NCBI GenBank assembly: GCA_023374045.1
Contig: CM041778.1
Location: 292,617,533 to 292,681,532, forward strand
DNA: 64,000 nucleotides
Reading direction: 5' to 3'
Source: Limonium bicolor
Lineage: Eukaryota > Streptophyta > Magnoliopsida > Caryophyllales > Plumbaginaceae
The notes under the pieces are model-generated. The model was given only the letters and a program-made list of their open reading frames with translations, had not been told where the DNA came from and did no database searches. Made by a program: the position numbers and the translations under genes. Numbering within the stretch: position 1 is the stretch's first letter; each line of letters begins with the position of its first letter. Below are positions 1-12,905 of the stretch, one piece after another.

Positions 1-1509
1 GACATGTGGGTGTCTTTACATAACAGTTTGTGCCTTCGCACTTCCTAACTCTTAAAACATTTCCTTGAAAATGAATTCACTGACTCTTTTTAGTCTCGTT
101 ACTTAACTGAGTTCCTTAGCTTCAACTATTCCTGTAATCTTAAGCTCTTGCTTGATTTATACTGCTGAACGTAGACGGAGTCGACTACTTCCCGTGTTTC
201 AGACTCTCTCGTATACATTTGGGGTATCATACTGATACATTACTACTTACCAAAATAACCCATAAGTAGGTCTGTAGGCCCACAAGCTCCTATCGAGTGC
301 GGTCGTCCCACAATTCAATTGGTACACACGTAGTGTCGTCACACGCCTAGGTGAAGTATTTGTTTGTCAACTCTATATTGTCCCGTGACAATATTCATTC
401 CTTACTTCCGAACTTAATCGAGGGAAAGTATCCATTGTTGTATCCGTGTCAACTGTCCTTGGTTTTACTGGTTGGTTTAAAGAAGGCTGGAAAGAAGAAG
501 TGTTGGTTTGAAAGAAAATCTGGTTTGAAAGAAAAGGGTTGAATAAATCTGGGTTTAGAGAAAAATTTCATGGTTCCACAACATCTTCTTACCTTAGCCA
601 AGTCTAGCTTCTTGCTGATGGTGTGTTCCAATTACAGAGGTGAGGCTAAAAGGCCCTTCCAACTGTTATGACATCACATTTACTTTATTGTACTTTTCCA
701 AGTACTTTGTAGTGGGATAAGTTTAAAACATACTAGTTTGTGGTATTGTTTTTACCCATACTGTATCAGTGGCCTTGTTGGCCCTCACTGATTACTGCCT
801 TGATAATAACTCTGGGTAACTCCCACTTTATGCATATGGTAATTATCAAACTGGGGTGTCTCCACTCTTGGGAGTCCCTCGTTACTTAGTATCGTATCCA
901 TCTTTAGCCGTTCCACGCACTTGTCGTGGTTGCTGAGACTTGTCTCTTGTTGGGCACTACGTTGCAGTTCCTTTGTCGGTGGTATAAGTTGGTGTATTAT
1001 TTATCAACTATGGTCCGTAGACACTAGTCTCGGGTTTCACTAATCCACTTCTTGCCTGTTGCACGGTCGGTGCGTTGCAAGCTGGTTACTCTCGAATGCT
1101 TTTGCATGTCGACCCAGGTTGCCGGAAATTCATTCCTTTACACAGATCCTTCATTCATGCTATGAAATGTGGTCAACATTGTTCAAATGGAGACCGTCTC
1201 CGGGATTCCCAATTTTCGGGATCACCGTGTGACAGGTTCTCCCTACCCTAAAGGTATTTAATAACACCAGATCGGGTATTCCCGAGTAAGAGAGGACTTC
1301 CCTCCCTGGCGTTCTTTCCCAAGTATCAAACAGGGATTGTGGAGGGTGGGATGGATATTGTAGGTTTCCAGTAGTCACTGGTAGTTCCTACTAGCGTACT
1401 CTCACGCTATCACTCAACCCTTAACCCAAAAGTACTTAAATCCTAACTCGGTACTTCCTAAGTCGGTAATTCAGTCATCAGAGCGATACTTCGCTCTGAT
1501 ACCACTTTT
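1..1509 (-). mobile_element. Element B, first 1.5 kb of internal region
   Basis: This is the segment just downstream (minus strand) of the large LTR at 1510-6075 and its primer binding site, so it should hold the leader and the start of gag. I see only short, interrupted frames and no gag, zinc-knuckle or protease motif, so the coding part is decayed or begins beyond the left edge. The rest of the element and its other LTR lie outside the window. Confidence 0.6.
1493..1504 (-). other. Primer binding site of element B (initiator tRNA-Met type)
   Basis: Read on the minus strand this is TGGTATCAGAGC, the standard plant retrotransposon primer site complementary to the 3' end of initiator tRNA-Met. 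It lies five bases from the LTR end at 1510. It fixes the orientation of element B as minus and marks 1510-6075 as its 5' LTR. Confidence 0.85.
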
Positions 1510-3410
1510 TACAACACCCCATCCAACATTAACATACCTACAATGAACTGCAGCGGAAGAACAACCTCATCACATTACTCAACTCGTTGGTGTTACACGC
1601 CGTTAGCCACCCACGTGGCTAACAAGGCTAATACATACACATTGTACCGGTCTGATGGGCTAAATTCCCGAGCGTCTACACATTACTATCCCTTTCCATT
1701 GACACAACAACAACATACACCTTCCAACTATACCGAGTATTTATAAACTGGTGCCGACAACAATTTCGGTCTTACTACACCTACTGTATGCATACAATTA
1801 AAAGTTTACCCATGTACAATGACTACCCGTCCTACTCTCGAACGGCTTCCAGCACTTCGTACCTGAAATAGGAAAAGAAGAGAAAGGGGTGGCCCCAAGG
1901 GGCTCAGCACCTTTGCTGGTATGGTAATCCCGCAGCCCACATGCTACCGGGCCACGCACAACTAATTGTCGTCTTAGCATGCAGTTGATTATATTTAAAT
2001 CATGCATGTGACAATAAACACACAACACTTAACATTTCGCCTCAATGGCTCAACAATCGGATAATACATCCTACTTAATAAGTCACCCATGGTATTCATC
2101 ACCCCTAGAGTGTTTCTCCTCCAACGGAGCTACTTCCTTAATAGACGACACATACCCTTAAATCGGGTTATCCTTAAACGTCTCTTATCACAAACTGGGA
2201 ATCATATCCATGATCCACACACTTCACATTTTACAACATATAACATACACTACATAACAACACTTAACAACACTTTGCACGTTTCCATGTGCACAACATA
2301 ATACCGCAATGGATATTGCATCACAACAAAGATACATAACATAACGGGAATGGTCCTCTTAGGTACCGACCCAAACATCACTAATACACTGGTGAGCCTA
2401 GAGATTGTTGCCAGTCTCATGATAAGCTCGTTACATAACTCGTTACCGTCTCGTTAAATGAACGGTTAACTTAACACAAGGTGTCTCGGATATAGTGATC
2501 CAAGCACACCGAAACAAACATAACAATAGTATGCCCCTGTGGCCCGACGTGAGTCAGTAATAGCCTTGGTTAAGCTAAAGGGAAGGTTGGGAACCAAATT
2601 GGAAAACAACCATAACATACAGAGAGGATCGAACCTGCTATGACAACGACCCCCATACTCACACGCGTGGCCGGAACAGACCGGACTCCTCACTCCCCCC
2701 TTAGCACTTATTAGAAGTTCAACTTTGAACTTTATTAAACAATCACAAACACTGAGTTAAGTCTTGTCAGACATACACAAGGGAAGAGAGAGTCATACAT
2801 TCACATACAAACATCACACACAAACATCACATAACCAACTCACGCATAGCCGTGGTTAGAACGTTCCTTAAGTCGGAAACGTTGTTACCGGATACCGTTC
2901 TCCTACGTTTACCTAATAGTGGTTAACTAGCCCTTCAAGCGCATTCGAGGTTACCGGTATCGGCACGTAAACATACAATAACAATAACGACTGTAAACTC
3001 GTTTCATGATTTATCTCATAACGTGGCAAACATACAGAAAAACACATTGGCATACAAGCCGGTGTAATCCGGTAGGACACAGGTTGCAAGAAAACCATAC
3101 CTGTCACCGGAGTCCACTTATCCTGTCCATTTATGTTCCTCGAGCAATTCTCGAACAACTGTTAACATCACACGTGTTTTCATTAACATCGGGGTTTGCT
3201 TGATCATTTAATGTCAATGCTTAATTTTTCCCCGTTAACTTAGTTACATAACTTAACATTTTTAACTTGTTTTACTCTCACATTTTAATACAACTTTTAA
3301 CTCACTTAGGTGTCATTAAAACTCCCCTAACATGTCCTTAACATCCTTATAACATCATTACCTACCAATCCCCATCATCACATATCATCTCATAACCTTA
3401 AACCATGTTT

Positions 3411-3680
3411 TTGGTCCGACCGACCCACCGACCGACCCACAGCTGGGTCGGTCCATTACAGAACCCTTTTACTTCCTTATAATCATGCCCGTCCGACCCA
3501 CGTCCGACTCACTCGACTGGGTCGGACCATGTGCGAACATTTTCTTCCTTTGAAACTTGACCGACCGACCCATGTCCGACCCACCCTTTTGGGTCGGACC
3601 ATTACCGAACACATTCCTAACATCTAACAGAGGCTCGACCGACCCAAAACTGGGTCGGCCCCTGGGTCGGTCGCCTTCTA
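3411..3680. repeat. Palindromic minisatellite in LTR of element B
   Basis: About four units of roughly 80 bp each contain an inverted pair, TCCGACCCA facing TGGGTCGGA, separated by a common spacer resembling CCATTACAGAACATTTTC. The block is GC-rich within an AT-rich LTR and lies where H has its own array with the same core and D1 an array with a different core. The open frames crossing it on both strands follow from the palindromic repeat and are not genes. Confidence 0.85.
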
Positions 3681-5286
3681 TACTTACCCAAACTTTGCCA
3701 ATCTTCACCAAACTTCTCCTAAGGCCTCTTAATGCTTCCTAACAACATTTGGGTACCTTATATCAACATACAACATCCACTAAACTCATCATCTAACTCC
3801 TTAAACCTTTACTTATTTCCTTGTAAAAATTCCTTAACACTTTCAACATTTGTACTAGGTTCCTAAGTGTGTTTCTCACCTATTATAACTACTATCTACC
3901 CAAAACACTTTCTTCTCATCTTAACATCATCTCTTAAGCATTATTTTCTTACTAACTAAATCTCCTCTTTACGTCATACCTAAACATCACTTGTTCCTTG
4001 AACACCAACCTTACCTAAACCTTAAACAACTCCTCCAAGACTTTAATACATTCACAAACACACATTGAATTCCTAGAACTTCCAAGATAACACCTAAATC
4101 CTTGCATCACTCTAAATCACCTTAACACCTGTTTTCTTCTCAAGTAAACATTTATTCACCTATAACACTTCCTAGTTCACCAAAACCACTTAAAAACACT
4201 TAGAACTTCTCACACATTTTTCCAAATTTGGCCATAGCTCCTCCTGTTATACTCACATCCAAACACTTAGGTTTTTACCTTATTTCATTCAAAACACCTA
4301 AAATCCATCAAACACATCTTTATACACAAACTTCACACATTAAGCACTACATCACAATATAGTGCATAACTTAAATTGCTTGGCACTTAGGCCCTTAAAT
4401 AACATGGCTCTTAGGCCCTTAAATTGCATAACCTTAAACACTGAATTTCCCACATCAATAATGCCTTTGACCTGCAAATACATACACCAAAACATATGTT
4501 CTTTTACTAGTCTCCTTGAGAACATTTTACTAGGTCACTCACCATTGGCTCCTTAGGTATTTTATCAAGCAAATCAAGCTCATTTTCCTAAGGCATTTAA
4601 ACTACATTGAGATAGCTTGTTTACCTCTTTTCCTCACAATTTTTCTTGTTTCCTTGTAAAACCGGTAGGGCATTTGGTCCCTTTTCAACTATTAAACATT
4701 ATACAAACATAGAATGAGTATTCAAGCATTGTGCTTCACCTCATTGTAAACCCTAGTTACACATATTGTTTTAACACATTAAGGTAATTGTTTTACCTTG
4801 GAATTGGAAGAGAACTTGAACAAGTATCAAGAGAGGACTCCTCCTAGCCCTTGGAAGATTCAAATGAAGCTAAAACAAGCAAGATAAATACACCATTGTG
4901 AGGTGAATTTTCGGACAACATGAAAACATGGAGGAAACATGGATTTTCTTTGAGTTTCCTTACCTTGAAGCAAAGGAGAACAAGAATATGTGGAAAGACA
5001 AGCTCAAGCTCCATCAATGGTGGAACTCCATGGCACCGAAATGGTGATCTTCAAATTTTGAGAAGATAAGAATGAAGAGCTTGATGAGAGGAAGAGAATG
5101 GTGGTGTTTGTTTTTGATTTGAACAAGTGAGCAAGATTTTACATGTAGTCAAAGATGGACTTCCATGGTGGTATTGTGTTGCTGTAGCATTTCGTAAAAG
5201 AGAGCAAGAAGGAAGGATGGAAACGTGGGAATTGAGAAGGGAAAGAAGAGAATGAAGATAAGTTCTAGTTTTGGAGATATTTGTGC

Positions 5287-5296
5287 TTATAAAGCA
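5287..5296 (-). promoter_or_regulatory. TATA-like motif of the family 1 LTR
   Basis: The minus strand reads CTTTATAAGC here, and the same string recurs in solo LTR H near 51312-51320. A conserved TATA-like motif in transcriptional orientation in two copies suggests the LTR core promoter. The transcription start is not determined. Confidence 0.35.
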
Positions 5297-6075
5297 AATA
5301 GTACTTTACTTAAAGTTTTACTTTACTTATTTGATGTATTTTTACAACTTGGTGACTCACTACTACAAAAACCGGCCACCATTATGCCTAGGAGGGTATA
5401 CTAGTCTTTGTTGACCAATTTAATTACTTATAACATTATATGTTACAAACTAGCTTATAAAAGTTACTATTCACAAACTAAGGCACATAGAAGTGAAATT
5501 TTTGATTTCCCACTAATATGGCCACCCCAAATGTGATACTATATATACACATGTTAATTAAAGAGTAATGATGGACATTTAGCCAATCAAAACTCATTTA
5601 CAAGACAATTTTTCAAAAACGTGCTTTAAGACTCCTTAAAGCACATTTTGTGTTTTAACTTGTTTTCAAGCTTGGTTTTCTTTAGTAATGGATTTAATAT
5701 GTTCATTAACATATAAATAAGGTATAGGTATGACCATTAGGTCTTATACGCATCATCCCAAGCTTAGAGCACATTTCTGCTCATATTGACTTTAAGGTAT
5801 TTTCTTATATTTTATTTGGTTTAACTGTCCACCAAAGTTTCTTAAGGACTTATTTGCCTATTAAATCATAATTAAATGTTTATCAGTCTTGGTAGGCTCT
5901 TGGGTCCTAACCAAGTTCACTCATAGCTTAGAGCAGTTTTTGCTCAAACTGTGTCTTAATGCTTTATTGCATTTATTATGGTTTTAAATTGTTCACTGAT
6001 GTTACTAAGGCACTTTTTAGCCTTTACATACCATAATTTGATATTTAAACCAATATCAAGGTTTGGGGTATTTCA

Positions 6076-7347
6076 AATATTAAAGGAAGTTGATGCCGGA
6101 AGCCCATAATTCTGCATATTCCTACATCCGGGGGGAACACAAGTTGTATAAATTTGAAGAAAAGTTTCTGGTGGCCAGCTGAAAAAGGAGGTAGCTGAAC
6201 ATGTGTCTAAGTGTCTACATGTCAAAAAGTTAAATTTGAGCATAAGAAAGCAGGAGGAATGTTGCAATCGTTGGATATACCCATGTGGAAATGGGATTCG
6301 ATATCTATGGATTTCATAGTGGGATTACCACCGACCAGAGGTGGGATGGATCAGATTTGGGTGATTGTGGATCGGTTGACCAAGACTACTAGACTAATTC
6401 CAATGAAAAGTACTTGGTCTATGGAACAGCTGGTGGAAGCATATATTAGAAATGTGGTTAAGTATCACGGAGTCCCTATGGAAATTATTTCGGATAGAGA
6501 TTCTAGGTTTGTCTCAAGATTTTGGCAGCAATTTCAAAAAGCCATGGGAACAAAATTGAGCCTTAGTACAGCTTACCACCCACAGACTGATGGGCAGACG
6601 GAGAGAACTATTCAAACATTGGAGGATATGTTGCGGGCTTGTGCGATGGATTATCAAGGGTCATGGAGTGACAAGTTGCACTTGATTGAATTTTCTTATA
6701 ACAACAGTTACCACTCAAGTATCCATATGGCCCCGTATGAAGCCTTATATGGTAGAAAGTGTCGTACTCCGTTGTGTTGGAATGATGCGCAGGAGGTGGT
6801 TTGGGTTGGGCCTGAGTTAACAGAGGAGATGGCTCAACAGGTTAAGAACATTCGGCAGAGATTGAAAGCCGCACAAGATAGGCAAAAGTCTTACGCTGAT
6901 TTGCATAGAAGGCCAGTTGAGTTCAATGTGGGGGACAAGGTATTTCTGAAGGTTTCACCCACTAAGAGCGTGGTACGATTTGGCAAGAAAGGAAAACTTG
7001 CTCCTAAGTACATCGGTCCGTATGAAATATTGGAAAAGGTTGGAAATTTGGCTTACCGATTAGCTTTGCCGATGAACTTGGATAGGGTCCACAACGTGTT
7101 TCACGTATCACAATTGAAACGGTACGTTCCAGACGAATCACATGTGTTGCAACCAAACGAGGTAGAAGTTGCACCTAATTTGACTTATGAGGAACACCCA
7201 ATTAAAATTTTGGATCGTAAGACAAGGGAGACCCGAGGGAAGTGTGTGGATTTGGTTAAAGTTTTATGGACTCATCATGGGGTTCAGGAAGCTACATGGG
7301 AACTAGAGAGCAAGATGAGAACTCAACACCCAGAACTCTTTGATTAA
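6076..7347 (+). pseudogene. pol: Truncated integrase with chromodomain (pol 3' end, element A)
   Basis: The product would join retrotransposon cDNA to chromosomal DNA; the chromodomain tail is thought to steer insertion to modified chromatin. An open frame runs from 6211 to a TAA at 7345-7347 (378 codons). The DDE catalytic triad is intact at residues 34, 95 and 131 (35 residues between the last two), in the contexts [18 protein letters not shown] and [13 protein letters not shown]-like module follows near 255-300 ([12 protein letters not shown]), then the chromodomain from about residue 325 ([14 protein letters not shown] ... WELES). Upstream, 6080-6210 still shows the HHCC zinc-binding region in other frames. 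Stops are present there, and a one-base shift near 6211-6220 separates the last cysteines from the core. Protease, reverse transcriptase and RNase H are absent from the window. Dead copy. Confidence 0.9.
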
Positions 7348-7710
7348 GGTCAGCAATTAAAGTTTCAGGAGAAACTTTCTTTTTAGGGGGGGAGAGTCGT
7401 ATGGTAAGTGGTGAATGACTACTAGTGTTTGTGAATGTTTGTGATTGTGAATGTTTGTTGGTGCCAGAAATGGTTGGTAATACTTGAATGTTATTTTAGG
7501 AGTTGTCCTCTTAACGATTTATATGTGGTATCATCGAATTTGTGGATGGTTTATATTGTGTGATTGGTGTGTCTGAGGTTTTGTGTGATGTTGCTGAGTC
7601 ATTTGTGGTTGATGAGGTTAACTGAGAATTATTGTGTGGAGTATTGCTTTAATTTCTTGGAGTATGTGATGTATTGTTTGTGATGAATTTAGCTTCGGGG
7701 ACGAAGCTTT

Positions 7711-7727
7711 GTTTAACGGGGGGAGGA
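7711..7727 (+). other. Polypurine tract of element A
   Basis: ACGGGGGGAGGA directly precedes the LTR terminus TGTAATACCCC. It follows the sequence AGCTTCGGGGACGAAGCT (7691-7708), a hallmark of plant gypsy 3' ends. It would prime plus-strand DNA synthesis. Confidence 0.8.
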
Positions 7728-10510
7728 TGTAATACCCCAAATTTCTTAACTGTGATTAAGGTCTTATTTGATTGTAAACCTTAGGAAACCCTAATTTCTA
7801 AAGATGGAGAAGGTTATAATTAGTTGGAGGTGCTTGGTGAACATTAGAACTTTAGTTCCCGGAGTATCACCTGGTAAACCTTAGTTTCACAGATTTCTGA
7901 AATTCCTGAAAATTACTGAATTCCTCAGGAACTGAGAGTGGGTATCAACCTTAGGAAGTGTGTTAGATACTTTTGAGAGTGTTTTGAGGAAAGAAACAAT
8001 CATATCTTTCTTCTTTTAATATAAGACAATCTAGTTACATTTTTCAGTATTTAGTGATTCTGGGCAAACGGGGCTTAAGGAGAGCTCAAAAGTGACCCGA
8101 GGAAATTCCTTAAACTTGATAACCCACACTAGTATTAACATACCTACACATATAGTCTTAATTCCCATAAAAAGCTCAAGCCAAACATGGCCTAAGATGG
8201 GGCCGAAAATATCAAGGAAGGAGGAGAAAAATATCTCGGTTACTATTCACACCTCCTTACTATTCACACCTCCTTACTATTTGCCAATGATTACAAAATC
8301 AACTTGCCCCCTCCTTATCCATTCAATGGCGGTTTGGCATGAGTGGTTAGGATTGGTTTTTGTCACCTAACACAAATCTATGGCTATGGACAATTCTAGA
8401 AGTCATAATTACAAATAGTAAGATAAGGATGAAAAATCAAGTATAAAAGGGGGGGTGGAGGTCGGCCATGGTAGGTGAGCAAGGTGGCCATTTCTCTTCA
8501 TCTACCTTGCTTCTCCTAAGCTAGAAAACACCATTGGAGCATAGGCAACAACACTCCTCCATTGGAAACACAAATCTAAGGTAGTAATTAAGCTAAAATC
8601 AAGGAAAAGGCAAGTTTAAGGAGTGGAAGCCAAAATCCAAGGAGGGCGACTTGGTTGTTGGAGATTTTGAGCTCAAGCAACTTATAATCAAGGTAGAAAA
8701 GCTCCAAAATGGCTAGGAGAGGACAGGTAACATCTATGCACATCACTTTCACCCTTTAAGCTTATTTTCCTTCTTAAGTCATTCTGTTTTGTTATCTACG
8801 AATCCTATCTCTTATTTTCTTAAAATTTCTACAGTAAACTAGGGATGAATAGTTAGAGAACATCCTAGAAAATCAAGTCGAAATAAGGTTGGGAAGTAGG
8901 AAAACACTAAAGAACTTTGAAAATGGAGAAAAATGAGCTTTAAGCTTTAGGAATTGTTTGGATGGGTTTCCGACATGGGTTTGAGCTAAAATTTTGAGGG
9001 TAGTCTTGAATAGTGAGTATATGGTTATGGTTTAAAAATAAAGTCGAATGGAGAAATTTAAGTCGGTTAGACAAGGTAAAGAAGCTAAAAATGAGAAAAT
9101 GTGCTTTAAGCCTTTCCGAATGTTTGAATGGGTTTCCGAATTGATCTTGAGCTGAAATTTTGATGAGATACTTGTGTTGTTGATATTGGATCATGGTTAA
9201 AATTTTAGGCCGAGACTCATTTGGGAAGTTGTTTAAGTTGGTGAATAGTGATTTTGGCTAAAAATAAGAATTTAAGCTTTCTAAGGTGGTTTCTTGGAGA
9301 TTGTTTGATTCTCTGATTTATTGGAGCTTGAATGGTATTTTTATGATGTTATTAAGGTTATTTTACAAGTGGTGAGCTTGATGTGTGAATTACTACTTGT
9401 GTAAAGCTTGGTTATGATATCTTACTCATGGTTTGCAAATGTGTTTAAGGATAACCTCTTGTGGTGGTGGTGGAAAGTATTGTGTGATGTTGATATCATG
9501 GTTATCCTAAGGCTATGCCTCTTGTGAGAGCCTTTAAGGCCAAGCCGACGTTCCGGCAACAATATAAGCTCCTACTAATGAAATTGGAGCTGCCACTATG
9601 ATCTACTCCTATTGGGCAGAAGTTTTCAATAGGGGGGTGTGCACACTTAAGGACATAGGGTGGGTGGTGGTGGTGGTGGACTTCATTTGGAAATATCTTG
9701 TATTTGATATTAATTATCTCTTGATAATTCATGGTACAGGTAAATGGTGTGTGATCTATTCTGATTTGTTATATTTGTTAATATTTGCTGGGAACAAAGG
9801 TTTTAAAGAGAAAATAAGTTTTTACGGGGTGTGGTAGTGTTACTCAGTTTTTACTGATTTTATTTGGTTGTGTTTTCCTGTGTATATGTAATCTGTGAAT
9901 TCAGGGTAACTGGGATGGACACCTTCTCTGCACTGAGGATGAGTCCACCGATACTTTCTATATTTCATGTTTGTCACCATCGTAGAAGTTTACAGCCTGG
10001 GGTCACCGAGATAATTTATGAAGAGTGGAACAAGAAGATACAAGGTTTTAGGCACCCGGAAAATGGCACCAGTCAGTCCATCACTCATGATGTTTCCACA
10101 GTGTACGAGTATATGCAAGTGGTCCCTAGTTAGATGCTAGCGATGTAATAGCCTTTTGATACCCCTTTACTTTTGGTGTAAAATAGGAGTAGGAGCTAAC
10201 ATAGTAGTTGGCTGGTAGGGGTCTTTTGGTACTAAGGTGTAAAGTGACGGGTTGGTTGTGTCACTCTTTTGATAGTAACAGCGATGTAAGATAGCTAGCG
10301 TAGGGGTGGTGGTGGTAATAGCCTTACACTTACTAGTGGCTAGTAAGTGTGGCGGTAACCCCCGGTGATAGTATTAGGGGGCCTTTGTAAAAAGAAGACT
10401 GACACATGTATAATATAAGCAGTTACTTTAGTTATAACATGTCTCTCTAGAATCAAAAGAGAAGGAAAAAAAAGGCTAAGTAAATAGTGGTGGTAAACCG
10501 GGGCGTTACA
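7728..10510 (+). mobile_element. 3' LTR of element A (2.78 kb)
   Basis: It runs from TGTAATACCCC after the polypurine tract to GGGGCGTTACA; the ends are near-perfect inverted copies of each other. It includes a TATA box near 8442, a 19-bp direct duplication around 8241-8280 and a diverged internal duplication of about 180 bp at roughly 8920-9200 (GGGTTTCCGA contexts). No partner LTR is in the window, so age cannot be estimated. Short open frames in it have no family resemblance. Confidence 0.88.
8442..8448 (+). promoter_or_regulatory. TATA box of element A LTR
   Basis: TATAAAA lies about 715 bases into the LTR, on the transcribed strand, followed by a G-rich stretch. Position and orientation suit the core promoter that starts the genomic RNA, with U3 to its left. 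Confidence 0.5.
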
Positions 10511-10710
10511 AATATGTCTTGTCCTTGAGCGTCTTGGAAGGTGTATTAACCTCATGATACAACCCTCCACATCCTTGGATCATCAAACTTGATATAGAAT
10601 TCCATCTTGTTCTTCTAGCGAGTGTAATTTTCCCCGTTGAATAGCGGTGGTCGATTTGGTGCAGAACCTTTTTCTGATGTTAGTAGGTTTGAGTGAGACA
10701 TTTTGATCAT
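10511..10710 (-). pseudogene. gag: Start of a Ty1/copia gag (element G), interrupted
   Basis: On the minus strand, from ATG at 10710 or 10701, the frame reads NRPPLFNGENYTR, then a TAG where family members have Trp, then KNKMEFYIKF and MWRVV. This is the amino-terminal signature of plant copia Gag (DUF4219/UBN2 type), which builds the virus-like particle. The frame is cut at 10511 where element A was inserted; the remainder should lie beyond A's 5' end, outside the window. The premature stop shows the copy is inactive. Confidence 0.75.
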
Positions 10711-10743
10711 TTTCCAAAGCGGGTAGCTTTCTAGAAGAGACCC

Positions 10744-10755
10744 GCTCTGATACCA
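10744..10755 (-). other. Primer binding site of copia element G
   Basis: The minus strand reads TGGTATCAGAGC, followed by GGGTC, two bases after the LTR end at 10758. This is the usual arrangement in plant copia elements and agrees with the gag fragment just downstream. Confidence 0.85.
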
Positions 10756-10757
10756 AT

Positions 10758-11200
10758 TGAAACTGGCTGGTGCCCTTGATATGTCCTCGACTGGTCGTGG
10801 ATGTCTTTTTATCGTAGGTGAACTATTTGATATTTGAGGAAAGCACTTGATAAACTCAAACTGGAAACTCATTTTCGATTGAGAATTTACACACAGAAAT
10901 TCACTCAATCTTCCTCCGCCCTACCTACGGACTCCGGGACAGTTTAGGATTTTGTCCCTAAGTCTTTTACCCTCTCATGACAGCAGGCCTACAATTCCCC
11001 AACCGTTCCCCGACTGATCAGTCTACCAAATACACACATTATTCTTTCACCAACCTAGTCCTGCCCAGTTCACCAACCCAGTCCTGCCCAACTCACCAAC
11101 TTCCTAGTGCTCACACACACTTAGTCTAACTCACACTTGCTCTAGTTATCTCTCTTTTTCCTATATGACCAAGTTAATTTACATAAGACGTTGTATATCG
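10758..11200 (-). mobile_element. 5' LTR of copia element G (outer boundary uncertain)
   Basis: The left end (TGAAACTGG) is set by the primer site. The outer end is not clear because I find no convincing inverted match to the terminus; the value given is a rough guess. The segment contains a short direct repeat, CACCAACC(T/C)AGTCCTGCCCA, near 11050-11095. No second LTR is visible. Confidence 0.45.
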
Positions 11201-11837
11201 CATTTATACAGGTATGTTAAAATGTGTAACAAACCATCTATGATCTCCTAGTCTCTAGGAGTCGTTTGCTTCTTCATCCCAACAAAGTAGCCACGCTCGA
11301 ATACAGGCTAATCTTCAACTTGCTTTGGAACCGTCAGCACACGTGTCACCCTATGGTTGGACACGTTGGAGGTGTGTGCTCAAGTGGTCGGTCACTACTT
11401 GCACTCTCCACTTGCCTGATCTTGTTTGCCTCACTAATGCTCATTAATGAGCAAGACTTTGTCATGAGCTAGTTTCTTATGTGGATGCATGAGTGTGCAT
11501 GAGTTTGTCGGCACACTTGATGTCTTTTGCCTTTCTACTGCGTCTGATGCATGAGAGATATGGTTGTGTAGTATTTGACTTCTTGTGTGTTCTAGAAGTT
11601 CTATCAGAGCTCTCCCCGACAGGTGCCCGACTGGATGGGCACATGTCATGAACGGAGTGCGCTAGCAACCTAGCGTGCTAAGCTACTCGTCAATCTATTT
11701 ATCTGAATTAAAGGCTCAAAAAATGTATTAGATAAACAACACATGTTTGCTACCATCAAAACTAAAGGATCTTGACTTAACAACATCTTGTTTTGCAGAT
11801 CCAGGAGGGCAAAGATATGATTCTTTCTGGTTATAAC
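11201..11837. other. Unassigned spacer between copia LTR and LINE
   Basis: No coding, repeat or RNA signal that I can support. It may contain the outer part of the copia LTR. The open frames here (for example 11434-11649, minus) resemble no family. Confidence 0.4.
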
Positions 11838-12905
11838 TTAGGATCTCGAATGAAAGTATCCAGTATTCTTATCTCCCTCTTGAACCCATTTGTCTCTAGA
11901 TCTTTGCCTCCAACCAACCTCCTCTTTCATCATCGGCAATTCAGTTTTCACAAGCAAACTTCTTATGTTAGATAAATTCCCTTGAAGAGACCTTTTATTA
12001 TCTATAATCTTTAGTTCATATTTTTTTCTTATCAATTTTTCATATGATCTTACCAAGAGACCAACCTCTCCACTTAAAAAGTTTCATAGCACATATTTAG
12101 CTTTGCTAAGTAGAACAAGGTTATTTCTCCCCTATACATCAGTCACAATTTTAAAGCATCTTTCATTCAGCCAAAAGTTTTCAAACCTGAAGATTTCAGA
12201 AATCTTTTGGGATCCAAAAAACCTTATAAGGATAGGGCAATGATCCGAATTTTGCCTTTGAAGATGCTCAACTGATATAGCTGGAAACAAAGATAGACCA
12301 TTCAGCGAACAAAATGCTCTATCCAATCTGCCTTGGTAGTTTCTATCATCTTGTTGGCCATTAGTGAACGTCTTCATCTTACCAAAAAAACCTAGATCCA
12401 CCAGGCCACATTGTTCCACCGTATCTCTAAAAGGTTTAATGAGATTATCATGTCTAAATCTACCGCCGGGTTTTTTGGAGTTGAAGAGAATTTGGTTAAA
12501 GTCACCTGCAACCAACCATGGAATCTTGACGTGATTACATAGGACCTTGAGCAGCTTCCATGAAAGATATTTACAAGCTCAATCCCCAACCATAAAAACC
12601 TGTAAAATGAAACCAGTTTCCACCTAAAAATTTGATTTTAGCTTCCACATGATGATTAGAGAAATTAACCAGTTACATTCACTTCCTTTTTCCACATAAA
12701 TGCCAAACCGTCACTTATGCTAATACTACCAATCGAAATGCCATTATACTCCTGAAATCTAGAGCGTAACAGGTCCATTCGTGAGACAAACCTGTGGGTC
12801 TCCATGAGAAAGATAAGCTCTGAGTTATACCTTTTTATAAGGTTAGAAACCCAAGCTACTTCCTAGGGGTGACCTAACCCCCGATAGTTGTAACTAATGC
12901 AGCTC
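11838..12905 (-). pseudogene. LINE-1 type ORF2 relic: endonuclease and linker
   Basis: This is the amino-terminal part of a plant L1-type retrotransposon polyprotein, whose endonuclease nicks target DNA. On the minus strand the start near 12905 reads YNYRGLGHP, then LIFLMETHRF. After frame changes come MVAGDFNQIL, GLVDLGFFGK, GRLDRAFCS and NSDHCPILI, the successive endonuclease motifs including the catalytic SDH. Further down, WRQRSRDKWVQEGDKNTGYF (12056-11838) is the conserved linker before the reverse transcriptase. The reverse transcriptase and 3' end are missing left of 11838. Several stops and frameshifts make it a clear relic. Confidence 0.85.

Larger units (their letters stand above)
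1510..6075 (-). mobile_element. 5' LTR of element B (4.57 kb, family 1)
   Basis: The LTR runs from the left terminus TACAACACCCC (a mutated TGTAACACCCC) to the right terminus GGGGTATTTCA. Long stretches match the solo LTRs D1 and H at equivalent positions: the part around 5480-5700 matches 40238-40445 and 51513-51720 nearly base for base. LTRs this long with an initiator-Met primer site are typical of the Tekay/Del group of chromoviruses, but no protein of this copy is visible to confirm it. The element interrupts the integrase gene of element A. The five bases after its right end are AATAT; the left target copy is outside the window. Confidence 0.85.
6076..10510 (+). mobile_element. Element A: 3' part of a Ty3/gypsy chromovirus
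   Basis: The segment begins abruptly within the integrase region, where element B was inserted. It continues through the integrase core, a C-terminal chromodomain, a 3' untranslated stretch, a polypurine tract and a complete 3' LTR. The integrase-chromodomain fusion and the LTR termini (TGTAATACCCC to GGGGCGTTACA) place it among plant chromoviruses, most like the Tekay/Del lineage. The 5' half is outside the window. It interrupts the gag of a copia element at 10510/10511, so it is younger than that element and older than B. Confidence 0.9.
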
